Assembly: GCA_030278955.1 (NCBI GenBank)
Contig: JAOANR010000002.1
Location: forward strand, 10,529,982 to 10,593,981
Length of the DNA stretch: 64,000 bases
Reading direction: 5' to 3'
Source: Hygrophila difformis
Lineage: Eukaryota > Streptophyta > Magnoliopsida > Lamiales > Acanthaceae
The notes beneath the pieces are model-generated. The model saw only the letters and a program-made list of their open reading frames with translations. It did no database searches and was not told the origin of the DNA. The position numbers and the translations under genes were made by a program. Of the stretch, positions 46,841-55,657 are shown piece by piece. Each line of letters opens with the position of its first letter. Within the stretch, counting starts at the first letter, position 1.

Positions 46841-47535
46841 TGTAACACCCCGGATTTGATAACCCAGGCCGGGATGTCACCGCCACATCTCCCTAGCAAC
46901 CACGGCTTCCCGAGCTCACTAAGGAAAGGCAAGGCTTGTGGGTATGTAAAAGATTTAAAACATTTCAAGATTTAGTCCGGAAATTTATAATACTTAATTC
47001 AAAATACGATAGTAGTAATCATCATGCGCGAAAAATAAATAGAGTAAATGCAGCGGAAAGTAAATCACGGCCAACATGGCCAAATCCTCGGGTTTAACAG
47101 ACCCGGTAAAAACAGTACGATGCAGAATTTAAATGTCCATGATAGTTTCCCCCAAGTGCATATGCAATGCGTCACTCGACATACTCTGTAAAAGAAAAAT
47201 GACAACGGTTTATCAGTATAAAAATATACCGAGTAAGTTAATCCCTAACTAACAATTTAAGGGGTTCCATGTGTTTAAATCCAAAGATTTTACCTTTTTA
47301 TGCATTCATATAAAATTCATATTTTATTCGTAGCGGAAAACATGATTAATTTATCCAAGACAAAAATGCATAATTTAAAAGACTAAATTTTAAAGGCGGA
47401 ATTTAAAGGCATAATTTAATGACGTAATTTAAATGCGTAATTTAAAAACATGGTAAATAGGATTTAAGCGTAATTAACACTCACACAAGTCTTTTATAAT
47501 TTATTCCGCAAACTAAGAAGAGGACACCATACCGG

Positions 47536-47720
47536 GAGATCACTAACGAGGCAATCTCAACATAGGACCACTAACGAGGCAGTCCACAACAATGGGAGAT
47601 CACTAACGAGGCAGTCTCAAAAGATAGTAGGACCACTAACGAGGCGATCCAAAACACAGCGCATGAGATCACTAACGAGGCAATCTCAGATAGTAAGGAG
47701 ACCACTAACGAGGCAGTCTC
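47536..47720 (-). repeat. Array of six stem-loops with an invariant loop (3' LTR)
   Basis: Each module is a 4-5-bp stem around the loop CACTAACGAGGCA. Stems: GAGAT/ATCTC (47536-47558), GGAC/GTCC (47565-47585), GAGAT/GTCTC with a wobble (47596-47618), GGA/TCC (47630-47650, with a loop-end change), GAGAT/ATCTC (47665-47687), GAGAC/GTCTC (47698-47720). Spacers of 6-14 nt vary. The minus strand is the transcribed sense; the position is downstream of the predicted start, so the array would be in LTR RNA. Confidence 0.85.
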
Positions 47721-49124
47721 AAAGATAATGATTAGCATGAAGATCGGCTCAGCCTAGTGCACGGGATTTTTCGAAAGTTCGTATTTCAAGTGATCAAAAG
47801 ATTCGGTATCGCGTTTCATAGTTCGAGTTTTCTCAAGTTCGAAAAATCCGATTTGACGCAGTTTGCGCCTTTCTTAATTAAAAATTCATTTTTACACCAA
47901 AAATTCTGAAATTTACACAGTAGCTCAAAAACACACACACGAACAACTTTCATGTTTTAAGTTTTCGGAAATAAGGTTTCAAAGTGAGTCAAAATTTGAG
48001 TTCTTTACAAAAGATAATTTCTGTCTCAAAAACTGATTTTGTCACAGGTTCGTGCGACGCCGATTAAAAATTCATTTCAAAGACAATTGATCCAAAATTT
48101 TTACAGGAGATACAAAACATATTAATGAACAACTTTCATGTTTTAAGAAATTAGGAATAATGAATTTTAGGTGTTCAAAAATCGACCACAACACGCTGTA
48201 CACGCGTGGACTCAAAGGATTGTTTGAAACAGGTTCTGAAATTCGGCCTTTTGACGTATCAAATGAACTCCAAAATCCATGAAATTTTATATGCATAATC
48301 TAGACACATTTATCTACAACTTTTGTTTAGAAATGCAAAGTTAAATCATTCTAAAAACGGGTGAAAAACATGCATCAAATCGAGTAATGAAATCTGTCAA
48401 TGGTTTCAAATGTTCGGTTTGTCACAGAAAGTTTAGGGCAAGATTTGGGATAGCAAATCTTAATGTCAATGGCTGAAATTTGGACACAAGATAGATTAAA
48501 GTGTTAGGAACAAAATCTATGTTGAAAGGTTTTCGGTTTGAATTCCCGAAGGTCGAGTTTTAGGTGAGTTTTTCAAATTGGACGAAAATAGGGTTTTTGA
48601 AAATCGGTTTTTGTTACGGGTATACATCTCGAGTTTTAAACAAAAATAAACCACAAAAATTTGTGAGTAAGGTCTTAACTTACTTAGTTAGAGTTTTGAG
48701 TCGCTGGAAAGGGTTTCCGGGCGTCCTAGGGTTGCGACGAACGGCCAACTTCTCCGATCGCTTTTTGTTCGTTTTCCGACGTGAAACCGTAGTAAAGAAA
48801 AAGGGTTAGAATCCGAGTTTCTGAGTTATATGGACGAACTAAAACTTTGTACAATAGCTTACCAAGAGTCTAGAGGGCAGGGCTTGGTTCCTTTTGCCTC
48901 GCCGTCGCCGGAATGCTCGCCGGAAAGTGAGTTCGGAGGGGTTTTGACTTGGAGAGGAAGATTGGAAGTGTTTAGGGTTAGGTTCTCTGAGAATATGGGG
49001 TAGGGGGCGCCCAAGGCTTTTATTATGGCTTCCCCCAATGCCTTGATCCGCTTGCCCTTGATGGGGGACAGATTTTTGGCAAGAAAATCGCCATAGAAGG
49101 AAAGTTTACACCTTCTGCACCTCT

Positions 49125-49260
49125 GGCGCGCTGGTGACGCGCACCCACGCCTACGCCCGCGCGGAGCACGCGTGCCAGGCCTGGCGTCGCGACGCCTTCA
49201 TCCGCGCGGTGGCCGCGCGGCGGGCGCGGGCCGGCCGGACCGGCCGGTTCGGCGGTTCGC
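49125..49260 (-). repeat. GC-rich palindromic block in the chromovirus U3
   Basis: Contains perfect palindromes GCCAGGCCTGGC (49174-49185) and GGCGTCGCGACGCC (49183-49196) and repeated CCGGCC words. It lies upstream of the TATA-like site in element orientation. Its 5' LTR copy is at about 57943-58078. Confidence 0.8.
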
Positions 49261-49459
49261 GTGTTCCGTCGGGTCTTTCCTTGCTTTCCCCTATCGGTTT
49301 TCTACCCCCTACGTGTTAGCTCGACTCCTCGGGTCGTCTCCGGTTCGGCATCTTCACCTTAAACTTGTTACGAGTTCGGCTTCTCGCTCGTAACATTTCC
49401 GTGGCCTAAGTAGTTTAGTTTAAATTAGTTCCAACTCCTCCTATCGTCCTTGCGATCGA

Positions 49460-49545
49460 TCTCGTGATTTATCTCGTGATTTATTTTGTGATTTTACTTT
49501 ATGATTTGTTTTGTGATTTTATTTCGTGGTTTATTTCGTGACTGA
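49460..49545 (-). repeat. Short direct repeats (CGTGATTTATTT type)
   Basis: About seven imperfect copies of a 10-13-nt word (TCGTGATTTAT, TTGTGATTTTA, TCGTGGTTTAT) near the start of U3. Also present at 58278-58363 in the other LTR. Confidence 0.7.
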
Positions 49546-49643
49546 ACTTAGAAATTAGTTCCAAGCTGCCTACGTACCCTGTGAAGGGATCAAGTCATGA
49601 CGTAGTTCAAAACAATTTTAATTTGTTTTTCTCGGGTGTTACA

Positions 49644-49656
49644 TCCTCCCCCCCTT
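49644..49656 (-). promoter_or_regulatory. Polypurine tract of the chromovirus
   Basis: The minus strand reads AAGGGGGGGAGGA directly before TGTAACACC. Six bases away the hairpin at 49663-49684 has an 8-bp perfect stem (ACAGTTAT/ATAACTGT, 6-nt loop). Confidence 0.9.
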
Positions 49657-49666
49657 AAGAATACAG

Positions 49667-52600
49667 TTATGTCCCTATAACTGTGGCCGGTTCATCTTGG
49701 AAGAGGGTAGGGTAACGTTTTTTCATGTCGACCTCCAACTCCCACGTTGCCGTCTCCGTCTCGTGGTTGGACCAAAGGACCTTGACCATTCTCACGGTCT
49801 TATTCCTCGTTACTCTCTCCTTTGTGTCCAGTATTCGCACCGGAACTTCCTCATAATTTAGGTCATCCTCAAATTCAACTTCTTCCGGTTGGAGTACATG
49901 GGCCGGATCGTGCACATACTTCTTCAATTGGGAGACGTGGAATACGTCGTGAACACGAGCAAACTGTGGTGGCAACGCTAGCCGATATGCGAGGCTTCCC
50001 ACTCTTTCCTGGATTTCATATGGTCCTATGTACCGTGGGCTCAGTTTTCCTCGCTTGCCGAAGCGCATCACACCCTTCATTGGTGATACCTTTAGCATGA
50101 CTTTATCGCCGACTTGAAATTCCAAGTCCTTCCGTCTCACGTCCGCGTAACTCTTTTGCCAGTCCTGAGCGGCTTTCATCTTTCCTTGGATGACCTTGAT
50201 TTGTTGAGCCATGTCCTCAACGAGTTGTGGCCCCACCATTACCGCCTTATCGTTCTCTTCCCAGCTTAACGGACTTCGGCACCTACGTCCATACAGTGCC
50301 TCGAAGGGTGCCATGCCGATGCTGGCATGGTAACTGTTGTTGTAGGAAAACTCTATCAAGGGTAGATGATGCTCCCAATTCCCCTTAAATTCTAGCACGC
50401 ATGCCCGCAGCATGTCCTCCAGTGTTTGGATTGTTCACTCTGTCTGCCCGTCCGTCATGGGATGGAACGCGGTACTCATCTTTATTTGCGTACTGAGAGC
50501 TTCCTGCAGTTTGGTCCAGAACTGAGAGACAAATCTACTGTCTCTATCTGAGATGATGTCGTGTGGTACTCCATGCCGGCGTACCACATTGTCGACATAC
50601 GCTCTTGCCAATCGGTCCATCGACCAAGTATCCTTCATTGGGACAAATATGGCGGCTTTTGTCAATCTATCCACGATCACCCAGATTTTATTCATCCCCT
50701 TCGGTGAGCGTGGTAACCCCGAAACAAAATCCATTGAGATGCTATCCCATTTCCAGCTTGGGATCTCTAATGGTTGCATTAGTCCTAGGGGTTTGTGTCG
50801 TACTGCCTTGATCTTCTGGCAGGTGAGGCATCTTGCCACAAACTCGGCTACCTCTCTCTTCATGTTCGGCCACCAGTAGTTCTTCTACAAGTCCTTGTAT
50901 AGCTTGTCCCCTCCGGGGTGAACCGAGTAGGGGGTGTAATGGCCCTCCTCCATCACCCTTTTCTTTAGATCCGCGGATTCCCGTGGTATACACCACCTTC
51001 CCCTGAAGCGGACGCTTCCGTCCTCATGAATTTTGAAATCCATTGCCTTTCCTTCGGCAATACCTCTCCTTATTTCTTCCAACTTCTCGTCACCCGGTTG
51101 GGCGAGCCGTATCTCGTCGAATATGGTCGGTCCCACTACCATCGCAGTGACGACCTCGGTTACCGTGCCAGGATGCACCAGCTCTAGACTCAATTTCGCC
51201 AAGTCCTTGTACAATTCGGATGGTATCACCAGTGGGTTCGCGACATGTTGAGTCTTTCGACTCAAGGCGTCGGCCACGACGTTGGCCTTCCCTTCGTGAT
51301 ACACGATCTCCAAGTCATAATCCTTAATCAGTTCTAACCATCTCCTTTGCTTCAAATTCAGCTCTTTTTGCGTGAATATATACTTGAGGCTCTTATGGTC
51401 GGTGAACATTCGACACCTCCGGCCATAGAGATAGTGTCTCCAAATCTTTAAGGCGAACACGACCGCGGCCAACTCCAGGCCGTGCGTCGGGTAGTTTTCC
51501 GCATGTGGTTTTAGTTGGCGAGATGCGTACGCTATAACCTTTTGATCTTGCATTAGCACGCATCCTAGTCCCTCCTTCGAGGCGTCACTGTACACCTCGA
51601 AGTCTCCATCCTCTGATGGTAATGTCAATACCGGCGCTGTGGTAAGTCTTTTCTTTAGTTCCTGGAATGCGGCTTCACACTCGCTGGTCCAGTCATACTT
51701 CGTCCCTTTCTTCAACAGTTGAGTCAACGGGCGGGCGATTTTCGAGAAATCCTTTACAAATCGCCTATAGTAACCCGCCAATCCAAGAAAGCTTCTTATT
51801 TCCGTTGGATTCTTCGGCGGTACCCACTCGGTCACTGCCGAGATCTTTGCTGGGTCTACTCCCACTCCGTTGGCGGATACTATATGCCCGAGAAATGCCA
51901 CTTCCCTTAACCAGAAGTCGCACTTGGACAGTTTACCATACAGTTGGTTTGCTCGTAAGATCCCTAGCACTTTGTGTAAGTGCTCGGAATGTTCCTCTTC
52001 ACTTTTTGAGTAGATCAAGATGTCATCTATGAACACCACCACGCATTGATCTAACAATTCTCGAAATACGTTATTCATGAGATTCATGAACATGGCTGGG
52101 GCGTTCGTTAGCCCAAAAGATAGCACTGTGAACTCGTAGTGTCCATAGCGAGTCCTGAACGCCGTCTTTGGGATGTCCTTTTCGGCGATCCTCAATTGAT
52201 GATATCCCGAGCGTAAGTCGATCTTTGAGAATACCGTAGCTCCCTTTAGTTGGTCGAACAAATCTTCGATCCGGGGCAACGGGTACTTGTTTTTGACGGT
52301 AACTTGATTGAGTCCTCTATAGTCGATGCACAGTCGTAACCCTCCGTCCTTCTTCTTGACGAACAAGACCGGTGCTCCCCATGGGGACGTGCTTGGTCTG
52401 ATGTATCCCTTCTCTAGCAACTCCTTGAGTTGCTCCTTTAGTTCCTTCATTTCTAGTGGCGCCATGCGGTAAGGAGCTTTCGAAACAGGCTCCGTCCCCG
52501 GGATGAGGTCTATTGTGAATTCAAGGTCTCTCTTGGGTGGCATACCGGGAACGTCTTCAGGGAACACATCTGGGTATTCCCTCACCACTGGGATGTCGTC

Positions 52601-53428
52601 TATCTTGACTCCCTCAGCTTCCAGGTTGTGAATGTAGCATGCGTATAGCGCGTAACCCTTCCGCACTAAGCTACATAGCTTGAGGGCGTTGACTATTTTG
52701 TTAGACTTCTTAGGGGGTTGGGAGTAGAAGATAACTTTCCTTCCCCTACTCTTGGATAGCGTGATCTTTTGCTTTTGGCATTCGATCACGGCCTTATAAC
52801 GGGTTAGCCAATCCATCCCTAGTATGACGTCGAAGTCTCTGACGTCGAACTCTACCAAGTTTGCGAAAAACTCTACGTTTTTTATTACCACAGGTATTCC
52901 GTTATAACGCTTAGAGCAGGCTATTACTTCTCCCGAAGGCAGTTGGATTCCTAGGTTAATCATTTCGCACATAGGTAGATCTAGTTCAGCTACAACTCTC
53001 GAAGATAATATGGAGCAACTGGCTCCGGAATCAAATAAAACTCTAAGCGGAGTACTTAGGACATGAAAAGTACCTGCCACCACATCACCCTGCGCAGGTA
53101 TGTCAGCCTGGTTGATCACGTTCAACCTTCCCATCGGCCTCCCTTGATTGGCCGGCTGGTTTTGATTCGGATTTGCGTTTTTCTGCGGGTTCGGAGGGCG
53201 CTGGCTCGGGTTTGGAGTGGGCCGATACCCTTGATTGTTGCCGTTCCTGCCTCCTTGATTGAACGGCTCATTCGGTCCAATGACTAAATCTTCTCTCTTT
53301 GTGATGTTCTCGAGTCGGGTTCGACATTCCTCCCTCCTATGACCCATGCGGCCGCACCGGAAACATTCGCCCACCTGAGGACATCTCCTCACCAGGTGCG
53401 GCCTGCCGCACCTCGGACAGGGTGGCAC
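49667..53428 (-). pseudogene. Chromovirus pol: protease, RT, RNase H, integrase, chromodomain-like end
   Basis: One frame throughout, broken by in-frame stops at about 50885 (TAG, between DKLYKDL and KNYWWP) and 50435 (TGA, right after the DGQTE catalytic Glu), plus a TGA separating it from gag at 53429. Order in the first piece: zinc knuckle [14 protein letters not shown] (residues 22-35), protease LFDSGAS (about 131-137), RT with [13 protein letters not shown] (about 402) and FIDDILIYS (about 466), RNase H YSDASKEG (about 613). Then come the integrase CLTCQ zinc region, MDFVSGLP and DRDSRF core, RYIGPYEI, and the chromodomain-like tail. There is no frameshift. The TGAs would fit CGA-to-TGA changes. 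Inactive as it stands unless stops are read through. Confidence 0.9.
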
Positions 53429-54367
53429 TCATCCTCCTTGGTTGAAATTCCGACCATTGTTGTTCTGAACATTCCCGTTCGGCCCTCGCCGAAAGTTGTC
53501 CCCACCAGCAGTGTTGCCCGTCCTATTGTCCCGGTTTCTTTTGTCTGGTCCTTGTACCCCTCGGCTAGATTCTCCTGCAGTCTTTCTCTTTAGCTGTTGT
53601 GCTCGTGCAACTGCCACCGCACGGTCGTAGACAGCTTGTAAGTCTGGGTAGTTAACTCCGGTGATCACCTCCCGAATTGACAAATTCAACCCCATTTCGA
53701 ATTTCTGCGCCTTCTCCCCGTCTGTGGGTACCATTCTAGGCGCAAATCTAACCAGCTCCTTAAACCGGGCATAGTATTCTTGAACAGATCTTTCCCCTTG
53801 TTTCAGGGATGAGAACTCTTCGTACAGTGCTGCCTTAGTACTCATTGGGTAGAAGCGTTCCCGGAGTAACTCCATGAACTTGTTCCACGAGTACGGTTCG
53901 TCGTCTTCGCCAAGTTTCCCCTGAGTAGCTTGCCACCATTCGTCGGCCTCGCCACCCAGATAGTACGAAGCCACGTGAACCTTCTCCCCTTCCGGGCATC
54001 TCACCGCATTCAGTAATTTGTCAAAAGTCCTCAACCATTCCTCAAGCTTAGATGGATCCTCCTCCCCTACATAGTAGGGAGGTCGGTAGGGGTTTACCGA
54101 AGCCAGGTAATTGATCCTTGCTTCTGGCGGGGGTGCCGCGGCAGCTCCGCCCTGGTTAACGTAAGCATTGCCCAGTGCGATCAGTAGTTCCTCCATGTTC
54201 CTCATTCGCCCTTCCGCAGGGTTGGGCATCGGGCCTGCTTGGTTTGGCGCCTCAACGTTAGGTGCTTGCTCATTGGGTTGTCCTGGTGTGTCGTGGGTGT
54301 TGGGGGTGGCAGGGAAGGTCCTTCCTCGTCCTCTAGGTGCCATCCTGTTATCACCATACGAGCACAA
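53429..54367 (-). CDS. Chromovirus gag
   Basis: About 312 aa; the likely start is MAPRGRGRTF at about 54343 rather than the first Met. The capsid-type region is at residues 105-235 (YYVGEEDPSKLEEWLRTF, EADEWWQATQG, FYPMSTKAALYEEFSSLKQG), then a basic/Asn-rich linker (RRGPNGNVQNN). It ends GG-TGA, and the same frame continues as the zinc knuckle of pol, so gag and pol were one polyprotein frame or are joined by stop readthrough. It packages element RNA into particles. Confidence 0.85.
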   Translation of the reverse strand: MCSYGDNRMAPRGRGRTFPATPNTHDTPGQPNEQAPNVEAPNQAGPMPNPAEGRMRNMEELLIALGNAYVNQGGAAAAPPPEARINYLASVNPYRPPYYVGEEDPSKLEEWLRTFDKLLNAVRCPEGEKVHVASYYLGGEADEWWQATQGKLGEDDEPYSWNKFMELLRERFYPMSTKAALYEEFSSLKQGERSVQEYYARFKELVRFAPRMVPTDGEKAQKFEMGLNLSIREVITGVNYPDLQAVYDRAVAVARAQQLKRKTAGESSRGVQGPDKRNRDNRTGNTAGGDNFRRGPNGNVQNNNGRNFNQGG

Positions 54368-54765
54368 GTAGGTTTAGAGTTCTGGGGATTTGATGGAGTG
54401 TTGGAAGAAAATGTTTTGCTATATTGAGCGATGCCTACTAATAGTTGGTTAAGATTTGTATCTATTCGTTCAGTCATTTATGTTAAGGGTGTAAAGATTG
54501 AAGCGTCGAGACCCTGAGTTTTAGGATTTAGGGTTCTAGGTACTTTGCCAATTTGTTGTGCGTATGTTGCTTGTTTATTGTTGTCTCGTTCCATTGGTTT
54601 GTTGAGTTGCAATAAAATAAAACGTAAAGTCTGCGCATAGAATAGATGCTTGTGAACTTTATTGCTTAGTAGGGAACTTTATTCGGTACAAACGATAGGA
54701 ATCAAAATGCTAAGGATAGTTCGGGAAGATAGAAAAGAACAATAGGAATAATGTATCATAAATCT
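54368..54765 (-). other. Spacer between the accessory ORF and gag
   Basis: About 400 bp. A short frame beginning MTERIDTNLNQLLVGIAQYS (54477 leftward) runs into gag in another phase. It could be an upstream ORF or a decayed gag N-terminus. Nothing else is seen. Confidence 0.4.
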
Positions 54766-55293
54766 CTAATCCTGAGGAGGGTAGGTGGTCGGGTCCTCCA
54801 TGGGGTCATCCTCATCACTCGATTCCTCGATGGTGCCCGTGCCAAGGGGCCCATGGAACACTGGGCTGGCTGGCCAACTGGGCCCAACAGCAGGAGCAGG
54901 ATCAACGATAGCAACTGGAGTTTGGACGGCTGCAGGGACAGCGACAGGATCAATAACGGGGCTAGCTACAGGAGGAGTTCCCGGGTCGAGAGGGGCAGGT
55001 GGAAGCAGATCATCCTTCAGATGATGCAGTTGATGTCCCAAGACCTCTGCTTGGGTCTCTACGTCGTCAATCTGGGTTCGAAGCTCAGTCTCGCGGGTCT
55101 GGAGTTCGTTGATTTGGATTTGGAGTTGGGTTATATCTTGATGTCCTGCTTGGCCCAGATTAGTTAGGTGGCCCAGGTTAGCTTCCATTTGTTCTACCCT
55201 TAGTCTGAAGTTGTTCACGTTTTGAGGAGATTCGAGGTTTGCTTCAATCAACCTCATTAGTAGGTTGATCATGTTCACGTTTGGGGCGGCCAT
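54766..55293 (-). CDS. Accessory coiled-coil ORF upstream of gag
   Basis: 175 aa starting MAAPNVNMINLLMRLIEANL. Residues 1-95 are heptad-like (Leu/Glu/Gln-rich, NELQTRETELRTQIDDVETQ), followed by a Pro/Val/Ala-rich part and an acidic ESSDEDD stretch. It lies between PBS and gag, in sense orientation, with no stop despite the decay seen in pol. Not a domain I can name. It might be a gag-like helper or a leader protein. Confidence 0.55.
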   Translation of the reverse strand: MAAPNVNMINLLMRLIEANLESPQNVNNFRLRVEQMEANLGHLTNLGQAGHQDITQLQIQINELQTRETELRTQIDDVETQAEVLGHQLHHLKDDLLPPAPLDPGTPPVASPVIDPVAVPAAVQTPVAIVDPAPAVGPSWPASPVFHGPLGTGTIEESSDEDDPMEDPTTYPPQD

Positions 55294-55642
55294 CTATTGT
55301 TAACAAGGTAGGTTAAGGTTAGAATATGTTTTAGGCAAGATTAGTTATGCACGAATTTAAATCTATATGCAACATGCAAGTGCAAGTCCCCCTTTTCCCC
55401 ATTTAAAAATGCAATCTATCCATGTATATAAAATAAATTTACTTCATGGGTAAGAATAAGAGTTGAGCCGCTATAGTGGGCCAAAAATTTAATACATCTT
55501 TTGGGCTAAGATTCTGGGCTGTGTAAAAATAAGCTTTTGGGCTAAAATAATACTAGTAGTCAAAATAAATAATTTAAAAATAATATTTGGGTTTTGAAAA
55601 TAATGGTCTAAAATAATAGTAGTAGCTTTAAAAATTTCCGGA

Positions 55643-55654
55643 GCTCTGATACCA
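55643..55654 (-). promoter_or_regulatory. Chromovirus primer binding site (initiator tRNA-Met)
   Basis: The minus strand reads TGGTATCAGAGC, three bases (AGT) after the end of the 5' LTR. Confidence 0.95.
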
Positions 55655-55657
55655 ACT

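Larger units (their letters stand above)
46841..49643 (-). repeat. Chromovirus 3' LTR (2,803 bp)
   Basis: Contains the hairpin array (47536-47720), a very GC-rich palindromic block (49125-49260), a TATA-like AATAAAAG on the minus strand (about 49018) and short TGATTTATTT repeats near its outer minus-strand start (49460-49545). It ends next to the PPT at 49644. Confidence 0.9.

Noticed and set aside
47536..47720. CRISPR-like array (short repeats with short spacers)
   Set aside because: Spacers are only 6-14 nt, repeats are imperfect stem-loops, there are no cas genes, and it lies in both LTRs of a plant retrotransposon.
49134..49393. GC-rich frames (Arg/Ala-rich) at 49134 and 57952 as genes
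   Set aside because: They lie in the LTR U3, are antisense to the element, and follow the palindromic GC block.
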